Shown: in pieces, positions 25,068-33,515 of the stretch
How positions within the stretch are numbered: position 1 is the stretch's first letter
How the letters are laid out: each line of letters starts with the position of its first letter
Assembly: GCF_020055635.1 (NCBI RefSeq)
Contig: NZ_JAIPUT010000020.1
Coordinates: forward strand, 1-64,000
Direction: 5' to 3'
Source of the DNA: Marivita sp.
GTDB taxonomy: Bacteria > Pseudomonadota > Alphaproteobacteria > Rhodobacterales > Rhodobacteraceae
Length of the DNA: 64,000 nt
Program-made: the position numbers and the translations under genes
Notes under the pieces: generated by a model
What the model saw: the letters and a program-made list of their open reading frames with translations, nothing else
Databases searched by the model: none
What the model was told of the DNA's origin: nothing

Positions 25068-25205
25068 CGTACCGATCAACCGTACGGTTCGACCTGGCTA
25101 TTCGTACGGTTCGCTGAAAACTGCGCCCAAATCGACGCAGGGACATCGAAACCCAGCTTTTCTCGCTCCGGGCCGTACGCTTCGTGTGGTAGAGTCGTAC
25201 GGGTC
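25068..25205. promoter_or_regulatory. Cluster of CGTACG sites upstream of ribB
   Basis: CGTACGGTTCG occurs at 25081 and 25103; CGTACGCTTCG at 25174 and CGTACGGGTC at 25196. Each pair is 22 bases apart (two helical turns). A looser CGTACCG lies at 25068. The block fills the 200-base gap between ribB and the zinc-ribbon gene, both on the minus strand, and looks like operators for one regulator. Confidence 0.45.
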
Positions 25206-25545
25206 AGTCGAAAATGTCTTCCAGAACGTCGAAAGCTTCCTCGAAGAACCGTTTCGCCAATGTCTTGCGCTTCTTCTTTTTCTTCCGGTTGGAAAAGACC
25301 GCTTCCCGTTCCCAGGCTGGCAGCGGCGTCACGGAACCTTTCCTCTGTTTGGCCTTGGGCCGGTGCGTGTTCACCCGCGCGCTCGACACCGGTGTCTGCA
25401 CCATGTCGGCGCGCAGCATCTTCATGTCATGCAGCGGCGCACCGCAGGCCGAACAGCTCAGTTCGTGGCGGGTTTCCCCTTTTAAAACAAGGGCTGCGCG
25501 GGTTCCGCAGTAGCAGCAGGTCGCGATCTTGGTTCCGTGGGGCAT
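25204..25545 (-). CDS. Zinc-ribbon protein of unknown function
   Basis: A 113-residue protein. CCYCG near residue 10 and CSACG about 22 residues later form a zinc ribbon; the C-terminal half is strongly basic (SNRKKKKKRKTLAKRFF) and ends in an acidic helix (EEAFDVLEDIFD). This looks like a nucleic-acid-binding protein. The ATG at 25545 has GGAGAG upstream. It is the next gene after rlmB on the same strand, 49 bases on, and may be co-transcribed with it. I do not know the family's function. Confidence 0.75.
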   Translation of the reverse strand: MPHGTKIATCCYCGTRAALVLKGETRHELSCSACGAPLHDMKMLRADMVQTPVSSARVNTHRPKAKQRKGSVTPLPAWEREAVFSNRKKKKKRKTLAKRFFEEAFDVLEDIFD

Positions 25546-25594
25546 GGCCTCTCCTTCGGACCGAATATTGGCACGCGACCCGCCAACCGCAAGC

Positions 25595-26374
25595 CTAGCT
25601 CCGTGCGGCGTAAAGCGCCACCGCCGCCGCGTTCGACACGTTGAGAGACCCGAACGCCTGCGCAAACGGGATTTTCACCAGCGCGTCGCAGGTTTCCTTG
25701 GTCTTGGGGCGCAGCCCCGGCCCCTCGGCCCCCAGCACCAGCGCAATCGGCCTGTCGCGCACCGGCGCCACGGCGTCGTCGATGCTCTGCTCGGCCTCGC
25801 CATCCAGTCCGAAAATCACGTAACCCATTGACCGTAAACGCTCCATCGCGTCGGCAAGGTTGCGCTCTCGCAAATAGGGCTGACGCTCCAGCGCGCCCGA
25901 GGCGGTTTTCGCCAAGGCGCCTGTCTCCGGCGCGGAATGGTGCAGCGTGCCGACAACGGCAGACGCGCCGAACACTTCTGCCGACCGCAGAATCGCCCCG
26001 ACGTTGTGAGGGTCGGTCACCCGGTCGAGCATGACGATACGCGGTGGGCCGGCAGGCCCGCCAAGCGCCACATCCTCCAGACGTCCCCAGTTCAGCGGCT
26101 TGACTTCCAGCGCAGCCCCCTGGTGCACGGATTGCGGCTCGATGGGGGCATCGAACCGACGCGGATCGCTCATTTCCGGTTCGATTCCAGCCACTTCGAT
26201 GGCATCGGCCAGCTTGTCCATGGCATTGCGCGTCACCACCAGACGAAGCCGGTCGCGGTTCGGATTGACCAGCGCATCCCGCACCGCGTGCAACCCGAAG
26301 AGCCACACTGTCTCGGCCGCCGCAGCCTTCCTGGACTGTTCCTTGGCCACCACCCATTTCGGTTTCTTGACCAT
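25595..26374 (-). CDS. rlmB: 23S rRNA (guanosine-2'-O-)-methyltransferase RlmB
   Basis: A 259-residue SPOUT methyltransferase of the TrmH/RlmB group. The N-terminal substrate-binding domain (ETVWLFGLHAVRDAL) is followed by the knotted catalytic domain with RVTDPHNVGAILRSAEVFGA, ALVLGAEGPGLRP and SLNVSNAAAVALY, the three SPOUT motifs. It methylates the ribose of G2251 in 23S rRNA. The ATG at 26374 has a GGGGG ribosome site; earlier frame residues are not conserved. It diverges from tRNA-Tyr. Confidence 0.92.
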   Translation of the reverse strand: MVKKPKWVVAKEQSRKAAAAETVWLFGLHAVRDALVNPNRDRLRLVVTRNAMDKLADAIEVAGIEPEMSDPRRFDAPIEPQSVHQGAALEVKPLNWGRLEDVALGGPAGPPRIVMLDRVTDPHNVGAILRSAEVFGASAVVGTLHHSAPETGALAKTASGALERQPYLRERNLADAMERLRSMGYVIFGLDGEAEQSIDDAVAPVRDRPIALVLGAEGPGLRPKTKETCDALVKIPFAQAFGSLNVSNAAAVALYAARS

Positions 26375-26494
26375 CACAGCCCCCTTGATTGCCTTGCAGA
26401 AAACGCTCCCGCTTGATGGGATTTTCCTGTTGACGCCGCAAGGGGGCAATTGTAATCACCCGCTCACGCCACGGGCAGGGTCCTTGGCAAAAGT

Positions 26495-26578
26495 GGGCGA
26501 CAGGCCGCAAGGTGTGGCAGGGGACTGTAACTCCCTCGCGGAGACGCACGCCTGGTTCGATTCCAGGGTCGCCCACCA
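26495..26578 (+). tRNA. tRNA-Tyr (GTA)
   Basis: Acceptor GGGCGAC / GTCGCCC, D-arm GCC..GGC, anticodon arm GGGGA-CTGTAAC-TCCCT (anticodon GTA), a long class II variable arm, T-arm CCTGG-TTCGATT-CCAGG, discriminator A and an encoded CCA at 26576-26578. Confidence 0.97.
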
Positions 26579-26678
26579 CTTACTCCAAGTCGATTGCGCA
26601 AGATCACAGTGAACGCAGTGCATCAGCTCTGCTGTGCAAACAATTGACTTTCATGGGATTCGCACGGCTAATCGTCAC

Positions 26679-27944
26679 ATGACACAGATCGAAAGCCTTC
26701 GCACCCAAGCCCGGCTCCTGTTCGACGCAGCCGTCACCGCCGCCGATCCGGCGCGGGCGGTGCGGCACGGGTTTGCACACACCCCGCTGCCGCCGCAGAA
26801 TTCCGGCGGGCGCACATTCCTGATCGCCATCGGCAAAGCCGCGCCTTCGATGCTGGGCGAAGCGATGGCCGCCATACCGGATGCCCATGCGGCCCTGGCC
26901 GTGACCCATCACGAGAACGACGCGACACTGAAGGGTGCAGAGCTTTTGCGCGCCGGACATCCCGTCCCCGACGAGGCCGGCGCACGGGCCGCCCAGCGCG
27001 TGATGGAACTTTTGGCCGAAGCCACCGAGAACGACCGTGTCGTTGCACTGATCTCCGGTGGCGGCTCCGCGCTCCTCCCCGCCCCGCCGCCGGGTATCAG
27101 CCTCGCGGACAAGGCGCGGCTGAACGACCTGCTGCTCTCGGCCGGGCTCGACATCGTGCAGATGAACCTTGTGCGCCAGCAGGTCAGCCTGCTCAAGGGC
27201 GGTGGGTTCGTTCGGCTGGCCGCACCTGCGCCAGTCTTTGCCTACCTGCTGTCCGACGTCATCGGCGACGATCTGCGCGCCATTGCGTCCGGCCCGACGG
27301 TCAGCCCGATTGGCACGGCGACCGACGCCATCACCACGCTCAGGACAGCCGGGATTTGGGACATGACCCCGGAGTCGATCCGCAACCATCTGGAAACGCA
27401 GAAGGATCAGACGTTTGACCCTTTGCCGGACGCGACAAACACACTGGTCGGATCGAACCGCCTGTCCCTCGAAGCGATGGCGGAAGAAGCGCAACGCATC
27501 GGTCTGACGCCCCGCATCGTCAGCGATGCCCTGATCGGGGACGTGAACGACGCCGCAGATCAGGTGCTCGCGGAACTGATTGCGCGGCCCGAACCCACCG
27601 CGCTGCTGTTCGGCGGCGAAACCACGGTGAAACTCGCCGGCACGGGGCGCGGCGGACGCAATCAGGAACTGGCCCTGCGCGTCGCCCTGCGCGCGCCCGA
27701 ACTGAACGCGCGTTGGGTGTTTCTGTCCGGTGGCACCGACGGTCGCGATGGCCCCACCGATGCCGCGGGCGGCGTGGTGGACGCGGGCACCCTGCCCCGG
27801 ATCGCGGCGGCAGGCCAGGACGTCACCGCCCTGCTGGCCAACAATGACAGCTACGCCGCCCTGGCCGCCGGTGGCGATCTGCTGATGACGCGCGCCACGG
27901 GCACCAATGTTGCCGATGTTCAGACCTTGATCATCTCACCCTGA
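26679..27944 (+). CDS. Glycerate 2-kinase (MOFRL/TtuD-type, formerly hydroxypyruvate reductase)
   Basis: A 421-residue MOFRL-family glycerate kinase. Recognisable blocks are FLIAIGKAAPSMLG (nucleotide site), ALISGGGSALLPAPPPG and LLFGGETTVKLAGTGRGGRN, then the terminal MOFRL domain with FLSGGTDGRDGPTDAAGG. It phosphorylates glycerate at carbon 2 in the serine cycle or in tartrate and glyoxylate use. The start is ATG 26679; an upstream ATG at 26634 lies in non-conserved sequence. Its last 25 bases overlap the end of convergent pxpA. Confidence 0.9.
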   Translation: MTQIESLRTQARLLFDAAVTAADPARAVRHGFAHTPLPPQNSGGRTFLIAIGKAAPSMLGEAMAAIPDAHAALAVTHHENDATLKGAELLRAGHPVPDEAGARAAQRVMELLAEATENDRVVALISGGGSALLPAPPPGISLADKARLNDLLLSAGLDIVQMNLVRQQVSLLKGGGFVRLAAPAPVFAYLLSDVIGDDLRAIASGPTVSPIGTATDAITTLRTAGIWDMTPESIRNHLETQKDQTFDPLPDATNTLVGSNRLSLEAMAEEAQRIGLTPRIVSDALIGDVNDAADQVLAELIARPEPTALLFGGETTVKLAGTGRGGRNQELALRVALRAPELNARWVFLSGGTDGRDGPTDAAGGVVDAGTLPRIAAAGQDVTALLANNDSYAALAAGGDLLMTRATGTNVADVQTLIISP

Positions 27945-28702
27945 CGCCAATCGAACCGCTGCAACGACACGCCAGCCTCGGCCAGAGCGGCGCGCACCGT
28001 GCGGGCAATTTGCACCGCCGTCGCGCCATCGCCGTGCAGGCAGATCGTGTCCACCGGCGCCGGGATATGTGCGCCGCTCTCGGTGAGGATCGCGCCCGCC
28101 TTGACCATCTCGACCATGCGGCGTCCCGCCAGCTCCGCGTCATGGATGACAGCGCCGGGCAGGCTTCGATCCACAAGCGTCGCGTCGTCATTATAGGCCC
28201 GGTCCGCGAAAATCTCGCCCGCCCAGCGACAGCCCAACGCTTCGACCGCCGCCTGCTGCCGTGTCGCGGCCAGAACCATGATGATGATGTCAGGATCAAC
28301 CGACAGCGCGCCTTCGTAACAGGCGGTCGCCATCGCCAGATCCTCGGATGCCATGTTCGCCAACGCGCCATGCAGCTTCAGATGCCGCACCGTGCCGCCC
28401 ACGGACCGCGCCATCGCCTGTGCCGCACCCAATTGATATCGCACGAGATTTCGCAAGCTGTCATGGCTCAGATGCATGCGTCTGCGGCCAAAGCCCTGAA
28501 GGTCGGGAAACCCCGGATGCGCACCGATTCCCACATCGTTGGCCACAGCCAGCGCCATCGTCTGCGCCATCACGTCCCAGTCGCCGGCATGCAGGCCGCA
28601 GGCGACATTGGCCGAGGTGATGACCTCCAGCAACGCCGCATCCGACCCCATCGGCCACGGACCAAAGCTTTCGCCCATATCGGCATTCAGATCGACATGC
28701 AT
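27920..28702 (-). CDS. pxpA: 5-oxoprolinase subunit A (LamB/YcsF)
   Basis: A 260-residue LamB/YcsF protein starting VDLNADMGESFGPW. With PxpB and PxpC it forms the prokaryotic ATP-dependent 5-oxoprolinase, which opens pyroglutamate to glutamate. HPGFPDLQGFGRR and CLHGDGATAV are typical blocks. It is the last gene of pxpB-pxpC-pxpA, three bases after pxpC. Pyroglutamate arises from glutamine and gamma-glutamyl compounds, which fits the glutamyl chemistry at 6-11 kb, although the loci are 17 kb apart. Confidence 0.92.
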   Translation of the reverse strand: MHVDLNADMGESFGPWPMGSDAALLEVITSANVACGLHAGDWDVMAQTMALAVANDVGIGAHPGFPDLQGFGRRRMHLSHDSLRNLVRYQLGAAQAMARSVGGTVRHLKLHGALANMASEDLAMATACYEGALSVDPDIIIMVLAATRQQAAVEALGCRWAGEIFADRAYNDDATLVDRSLPGAVIHDAELAGRRMVEMVKAGAILTESGAHIPAPVDTICLHGDGATAVQIARTVRAALAEAGVSLQRFDWRQGEMIKV

Positions 28703-28705
28703 TGT

Positions 28706-29755
28706 CTACTCCTCGGAAAAAGGCGCGTCGCCCGCTGTGACGCCGCTGATCAGTTGATAGCTCAGAAGCTCACGCATTTGCGATGGGTCCCGCACCAGCG
28801 GTCTGCACAGCTTGGAAAGCTGCGCCAGATGGTCCTGCATCCGCCGCTGCGCCTGAACCGCCTCGTCCCGCGACACGAACCGAAACCGCATTGTACCGCC
28901 CGCAGGGGTCTGCACCGCGCGTGGCAAATCGGCGGGAATCACCGTCCCGAGACGGGGATACCCGCCGGTCGTCTGGCTTTCCACCAACAGCAGATAGGGC
29001 GTGCCATCGCCGGTGATCTGGATGTCGCCGGGCAGGATCGATTCCGACAGGATGTTCAGCCCCTCGCTCGTCGAAAAGCCGGCCCCCTCGGATTCAAGCC
29101 GCATCCCCATGCGATTGGCCCGCGCATCGCGGCGGAAAATGGTCTGCGTGAACCGGTCCCGCGTCGGCGGGTCGAAAAAGCCGGTCTGAAAACTCTCGAC
29201 CATGCGCAGCATACCACCCTCGAAGCGGGTGTCCTGGGGCAGGCACAGACCGACCTCGGTGCCCGTGTCCTCTGCAACGGGCAAGACATCCTGCGCCTGC
29301 ACCGCAGAGCCGATGCCCGCGGCAAGGTGCACGGATCGCGCCCCAAGCCGCACCGGCGTCTGGAACCCGCCGCCCACATGCAGGTAGCCATAGCTGCCCG
29401 CCAAGGCGCCGCCGATTTCAATCCGCGCGCCCGCAGGCACGGCATGTGACGCGGACCAAGCCAGCGGCGCACCGTCCATCTGCGCCCGCATCGGCGCACC
29501 GTCCATCTGCGCCCGCATCGGCGCACCGGTCAGGGCAATGCGCAACGGGGCAGTCGTCTCGAAGACACCGCCCGAGCCCGGCAATTCCAATGCCGCGCAG
29601 TCGATGGATTGGCCCAGAAGCGCCGCCCCTTCGGCAAGGGCAAGCCTGTCCGCCGCGCCACCGCATGACACACCGAATGCGCGATACCCGGTACGGCCCC
29701 TGTCCTGCACGGTTGCGCCGGGCGCAATCCGGTGCACGTTCAGCGCGCGGGTCAC
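28706..29755 (-). CDS. pxpC: 5-oxoprolinase subunit C (biotin-dependent carboxyltransferase-like, KipA family)
   Basis: A 349-residue AHS2/KipA domain protein, with GATVQDRGRTGYRAFGVSCG at the start and SQTTGGYPRLGTVIPADLPR later. It carries a 9-residue tandem duplication (GAPMRAQMD twice, residues about 79-96) that looks recent, since the 27-base DNA units are identical. It forms a complex with PxpB, with which it overlaps by four bases. The duplication sits in a loop between beta strands and may be tolerated. Confidence 0.9.
   Translation of the reverse strand: MTRALNVHRIAPGATVQDRGRTGYRAFGVSCGGAADRLALAEGAALLGQSIDCAALELPGSGGVFETTAPLRIALTGAPMRAQMDGAPMRAQMDGAPLAWSASHAVPAGARIEIGGALAGSYGYLHVGGGFQTPVRLGARSVHLAAGIGSAVQAQDVLPVAEDTGTEVGLCLPQDTRFEGGMLRMVESFQTGFFDPPTRDRFTQTIFRRDARANRMGMRLESEGAGFSTSEGLNILSESILPGDIQITGDGTPYLLLVESQTTGGYPRLGTVIPADLPRAVQTPAGGTMRFRFVSRDEAVQAQRRMQDHLAQLSKLCRPLVRDPSQMRELLSYQLISGVTAGDAPFSEE
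29466..29519. repeat. 27-bp perfect tandem duplication inside pxpC
   Basis: Two identical, adjacent 27-base units (29466-29492 and 29493-29519) lie in frame within pxpC and add nine residues. The next bases (GGCGCACCG) begin a partial third unit. Confidence 0.9.
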
Positions 29756-30498
29756 CGGATCGCCTCGATCTCGGCACCGCCGTTCGGATCATCCGCGTGA
29801 TGTTTCAGCACATCCGGCGTGGCGGGCACAAACTGCACCTCGTCCCCCGGGCGCAGGAAAAACGGCGTGTCGCTGTCGGGACGGAACAGCTTCAACGCTG
29901 TTTGCCCCACATGGCGCCATCCCGTCGGGCTTGAGACGGAAAACAGCACCAGCTGACGGATCGCCACCACCAGAGCTCCTTCCGGCACCGCCTTGGTCAG
30001 CGCGGTCTGGCGCGGAATATCCCAGACTTCGGGCAAGAGACCCAGATAAGGCTGACCGGGCGCAAAACCGATGGTCTGTACCCGGACACGCGACTCTGCC
30101 AATTGGGCGATCGCTTCCTCGGACGACAGCCCGGCCGCCTTGGCCGCCTCGTCCAGTTGTGGCGCAAGATCAGTGCCATAGACCGTCGGCACACGGATAA
30201 ACCGCCGCCCCTCGGGCATCGCGGCGTCAAACCAGGTCCGGTCTCGCAACAACGCCTCCAGCCGTTCGACCAGAGCCTCGAACTCCAGATGCACCGGGTC
30301 GAACTGCACGAGGACAGACACCAGCGACGGCGCGCAATCCTCGACCCCGTCAATCCCGGCTTTTTCGACTTCGGTCGCAAAGGCCAGGGCCGCGCGGTTC
30401 GCCGGCTCCGTCAAGGCATCGCCGAAACTCACCAGCACGCCGTCCAGCCCCGCCGGGCGGATCAGGGGCTCAAAGGATTTGGAGATCGCGGCATCCAT
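29752..30498 (-). CDS. pxpB: 5-oxoprolinase subunit B (KipI family)
   Basis: A 248-residue AHS1/KipI domain protein. VPTVYGTDLAPQLDEAA and QTIGFAPGQPYLGLLPE are the family's conserved blocks. PxpB and PxpC together phosphorylate or activate oxoproline for PxpA. It is first in pxpB-pxpC-pxpA. The ATG at 30498 follows a TTG two codons earlier that is also in frame; the ATG is preferred. A 38-base gap separates it from yacG, so it may have its own promoter. Confidence 0.92.
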   Translation of the reverse strand: MDAAISKSFEPLIRPAGLDGVLVSFGDALTEPANRAALAFATEVEKAGIDGVEDCAPSLVSVLVQFDPVHLEFEALVERLEALLRDRTWFDAAMPEGRRFIRVPTVYGTDLAPQLDEAAKAAGLSSEEAIAQLAESRVRVQTIGFAPGQPYLGLLPEVWDIPRQTALTKAVPEGALVVAIRQLVLFSVSSPTGWRHVGQTALKLFRPDSDTPFFLRPGDEVQFVPATPDVLKHHADDPNGGAEIEAIR

Positions 30499-30536
30499 GA
30501 GCAAGCCGTATCACGACGACCTGTCGAGGCAAGATG

Positions 30537-30728
30537 CTAGTGGATCTTGTCCGACGCCGCAGCCGCCTGTTCGGCAGCCTCAATGGCCGCTTCGATGTCC
30601 TCGGGGTCTTCGGACGGCACGGCATATTGCCCGTTCAGCCACCGCGCCAGATCCAGGTCGGCGCAGCGCTTCGAACAGAACGGACGCGCTTCGGGGTTTG
30701 TGTCTTTGCCGCAGATGGGACAGCTCAT
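30537..30728 (-). CDS. yacG: DNA gyrase inhibitor YacG (zinc-binding)
   Basis: A 63-residue zinc protein with CPICG at the N-terminus and FCSKRCADLDLARWLNG, giving four cysteines for one zinc. E. coli YacG binds GyrB and blocks DNA binding. The C-terminal acidic helix (EAAIEAAEQAAAAS) is longer than in E. coli. Its start overlaps the stop of the RNase E/G-like gene, making it the last gene of the infA-maf-rng-yacG run. Confidence 0.9.
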   Translation of the reverse strand: MSCPICGKDTNPEARPFCSKRCADLDLARWLNGQYAVPSEDPEDIEAAIEAAEQAAAASDKIH

Positions 30729-31747
30729 GTCAGCACCTCGCTCAGGGAAAGTCGGTCGCGCTTGCGTTGTAACTCGACATGCCCCAGCGGAGTCCACCCC
30801 ACGAACACGGTTTCCACGCTGTCGCGTTTCAGAGCCGCCCGCAGCGCACTTTCGATCTGGCGACGGTCCTTCTTGGCCGTTGGCGCCGGATCAATGACGA
30901 TCTGCCCGCCAAGCCCGCGCAGCCGCAACTGGCGCGGCAGGTCTTTCACCGCTGCCAAGTTGGCCTTGAGACCGGCAGCCGGGCTGGTATCGCCACCCGT
31001 ATTCACATCCACTGCAACCAAGGCCCGCGTCGGCTCGATCGCCATCGACGCCTGTTCGCCCAGCGTCACATCGCGGGCGCGCAGCCCGTCGAGCACATCC
31101 GACACGCCATGCCGCTCAAAGCTGCCATCGGCGCTGTCGATCTCGGCATCATCGGTCCATTCGCGCCACGCCAGCAGATGCGGCCCATCGCCTTCCATCA
31201 ACGTTTCCGCGTCACCCGTGGCATCCGCCATCACCTTGGACGCCAGATCGGCCATCGCCGCGATGTCGTCGGCAATCTCGCCCGCATCGGCCCCTTCGCA
31301 GGACGACCGCAGGATCAGGCCGAAACCGCCCGCGTCCATGATGTCATGCGCGATTTCCAACAGGCTTTCGCGCGCATCGTCATCCTTGATTCGGCGCGAC
31401 ACGTTGATCCCCGGCGCGTCCGGCGTGACGATGGCGTAGCGGCTCTTGAACAGCACCTTGTGCGTGACCGGAATCGCCTTGCCGGGTTCGGCATAACCGG
31501 TGACCTGCACCAGCAGCGTCTGACCGGGGGACAGCCCCTTGACCTGCCGTACGAAAGCAGAGCCATCGGGCGTGCGCAGGAACATCCCGCCCTGCCCCTT
31601 CATCGGACGGTCGACAATGGCGCGGTAGATCGTGCCGGGAGCGGGTTGGTCGGTGTCGAAGAACAGATCCTCGACCTGCCCGTCCACCATCAGCGCCGCC
31701 GCCTCGCGGTCCCCGATATGGTCCAGCGCAATCAGACGCCCCTTCAT
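30725..31747 (-). CDS. Short RNase E/G-family protein
   Basis: A 340-residue protein related to the catalytic half of RNase E/G. It has an S1-like start ([20 protein letters not shown]), [16 protein letters not shown], and the catalytic-domain blocks VAVDVNTGG and [13 protein letters not shown]. The first magnesium aspartate (VDVN) is present; the second acidic region reads IDPAPT instead of IDFIDM. The zinc-link CPxC and everything after it are missing, so it is about 150 residues shorter than E. coli RNase G. It may still be a nuclease or an RNA-binding relative. Co-translated with maf and yacG. Confidence 0.82.
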   Translation of the reverse strand: MKGRLIALDHIGDREAAALMVDGQVEDLFFDTDQPAPGTIYRAIVDRPMKGQGGMFLRTPDGSAFVRQVKGLSPGQTLLVQVTGYAEPGKAIPVTHKVLFKSRYAIVTPDAPGINVSRRIKDDDARESLLEIAHDIMDAGGFGLILRSSCEGADAGEIADDIAAMADLASKVMADATGDAETLMEGDGPHLLAWREWTDDAEIDSADGSFERHGVSDVLDGLRARDVTLGEQASMAIEPTRALVAVDVNTGGDTSPAAGLKANLAAVKDLPRQLRLRGLGGQIVIDPAPTAKKDRRQIESALRAALKRDSVETVFVGWTPLGHVELQRKRDRLSLSEVLT

Positions 31748-32322
31748 GTCGACACCCCGTAAAGCGGATAGCCCGCCGCAACCAAGAGGTTGGCCGTTTC
31801 CGCCAGCGGCAGGCCCACAACCGCACTGAAGCTGCCGTTGATCCACGGCACAAAGGCACCGGCGGGGCCCTGGATGCCATAGCCACCCGCCTTGCCGCGC
31901 CAGTCTTGACTGGCCAGATAGGCGTTCACCTCGGCATCGCTCAGCGATTTCATTTTCACCTGCGTGACCACGTCGCGTTCCCAGATTTGGTCCCCCCGCC
32001 GCACGGCCACCGCCGTCACGACCCGGTGCCTGCGCCCGGACAGCGCATAAAGAAACTGCGCGGCTTCGGCCGCGTCTTCGGGCTTGCCCAGAATGCGCCG
32101 ACCCAGAGCAACCGTGGTGTCGGCAGACAGCACGATCTCGTCGTCGCTTGCGGCAATCGCCAATGCCTTTTCGCGTGCAAGACGCACACAATAGGGACGC
32201 GGCAATTCACCGGGACGCGGGTCTTCGTTGATGTCGGGCGGGCGGATATCATCCGCCTCCACCCCGATCTGCGCCAAAAGCTCCCGCCTGCGCGGGCTTC
32301 CGGACCCCAGTACCAGGCGCAT
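31744..32322 (-). CDS. maf: Maf-family nucleoside triphosphate pyrophosphatase
   Basis: A 192-residue Maf protein. Start [14 protein letters not shown] and [14 protein letters not shown] are the family's phosphate-binding and catalytic blocks; LRKGQ-type specificity residues are not decisive. Maf proteins hydrolyse dTTP/UTP or modified nucleotides and affect septum formation in some bacteria. It is encoded between infA and the RNase E/G-like gene, overlapping the latter by four bases, as in other Rhodobacteraceae. Confidence 0.92.
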   Translation of the reverse strand: MRLVLGSGSPRRRELLAQIGVEADDIRPPDINEDPRPGELPRPYCVRLAREKALAIAASDDEIVLSADTTVALGRRILGKPEDAAEAAQFLYALSGRRHRVVTAVAVRRGDQIWERDVVTQVKMKSLSDAEVNAYLASQDWRGKAGGYGIQGPAGAFVPWINGSFSAVVGLPLAETANLLVAAGYPLYGVST

Positions 32323-32331
32323 GAAGCGCGC

Positions 32332-32550
32332 TTACTTGAAGCGGTAGTTGATCCGACCCTTGGTCAGATCGTAGGGTGTCATTTCGACTTGCACCTTGTC
32401 GCCTGCAAGAACACGAATCCGGTTCTTGCGCATCTTGCCTGCCGTATGCGCGATGATCTCATGGCCGTTTTCCAGCTCGACCCGAAACGTCGCGTTAGGC
32501 AGGAGTTCCTTAACGACACCGGGAAATTCGAGCGTATCTTCCTTGGCCAT
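32332..32550 (-). CDS. infA: Translation initiation factor IF-1
   Basis: A 72-residue S1/OB-fold protein with the full IF-1 sequence pattern ([20 protein letters not shown], then [14 protein letters not shown]-like core, ending [12 protein letters not shown]). It binds the ribosomal A site at initiation. The ATG at 32550 is set by the family length; AGGAG lies upstream. First gene of infA-maf-rng-yacG; the next upstream gene on the strand ends 80 bases away after a weak hairpin. Confidence 0.97.
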   Translation of the reverse strand: MAKEDTLEFPGVVKELLPNATFRVELENGHEIIAHTAGKMRKNRIRVLAGDKVQVEMTPYDLTKGRINYRFK

Positions 32551-32630
32551 GGTCTCTCCTGAGTTAACCCCCGACATAGTGCGGGGCGCGCTATTAAATG
32601 GGGCCAAACGGCCCGTTTATCAAGGCCTAT

Positions 32631-33515
32631 TCAACCCAGTTTCCGCGTTGCGGCAATCACGTCACGTCCAGATTGCTCGTCCCAATGCCGCCGGTTCAGC
32701 ACCACACCATCGGCCCGGACATGCGCAATCCGCTCCAGATCGACCTCTGCACAGGTCCAGCCCGGATGATTCAATATGCCTTCCGCGACCACACCCGTCG
32801 GCGGAAAACCGGTATCGGGCGGTCCGAAAATGCCGCCCGTGCCGGTGTTTTCATCCACCGCCTCGGACCAATCGCAGGACCCGACGGTTGAAGACATGAT
32901 CGTAACACATTGATTCTCCAAGGCCCGTGCCATCGCGCCAATCCGCACGCGCGAATACCCCGCCCGCGCCTCGGTGCAGGACGGCACAAGGATCAGGTCG
33001 GCCTCGGACATCGCGCGACCCAGCAACGGAAATTCGCTGTCATAGCAGATCAGGATGCCGATTCTGCCCAAAGCCGTGTCGAACAGGTGCAGCGGTCCAC
33101 CGCCGACCACTCCCCACTCCTCGCGTTCGAATCGCGTCATGATCTGCTTGTCCTGATGGCCCATGCTGCCATCCGGCGCAAAGAATCGGGCGCGATTCAC
33201 CGGGCGGTCGTCGATATCGGCATCAAACACCGGTGCCGAGGCCGCAAGGATATGCACCCCGAACGCCTGCGCCAGCTTCGCATGCAACGCATCTGCCTCA
33301 GGGATCCGGTCTGACACCGCCCGCAGCGACGCCTCCAGATCAAGTGCCGCATCGCGCCCCGCGAGCGTCGCAAGCTCCATCGCGCCATATTCCGGAAACA
33401 CCAGAAGATCGGCCCCGGCAGTGGCGCCCTCGCTCACCCAGCGCGTCAACTTGTCCTCGTAAGCCCGCCAGGTGTCAAGAAAATCCATCGGATAGGCGGC
33501 GGCTGCAACTTTCAT
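32631..33515 (-). CDS. Carbon-nitrogen hydrolase (nitrilase superfamily)
   Basis: A 294-residue nitrilase-fold amidohydrolase. The Glu-Lys-Cys triad is visible: glutamate in LLVFPEYGAMEL, lysine in HQDKQIMTRFE and cysteine in ILICYDSEFPLL. The branch to which it belongs includes amidases acting on small amides or N-carbamoyl compounds, but the substrate cannot be told. It overlaps the frameshifted GNAT by four bases, so the two were co-translated; a similar GNAT-amidohydrolase pairing is common in this superfamily. Confidence 0.88.
   Translation of the reverse strand: MKVAAAAYPMDFLDTWRAYEDKLTRWVSEGATAGADLLVFPEYGAMELATLAGRDAALDLEASLRAVSDRIPEADALHAKLAQAFGVHILAASAPVFDADIDDRPVNRARFFAPDGSMGHQDKQIMTRFEREEWGVVGGGPLHLFDTALGRIGILICYDSEFPLLGRAMSEADLILVPSCTEARAGYSRVRIGAMARALENQCVTIMSSTVGSCDWSEAVDENTGTGGIFGPPDTGFPPTGVVAEGILNHPGWTCAEVDLERIAHVRADGVVLNRRHWDEQSGRDVIAATRKLG

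Noticed and set aside
25003-25100. FMN riboswitch upstream of ribB
   Set aside because: The conserved aptamer strings are absent; only the CGTACG repeats are present.
28010-29449. 479-residue plus-strand frame opposite pxpA and pxpC
   Set aside because: It spans the junction of two well-supported genes and has shadow-type composition.
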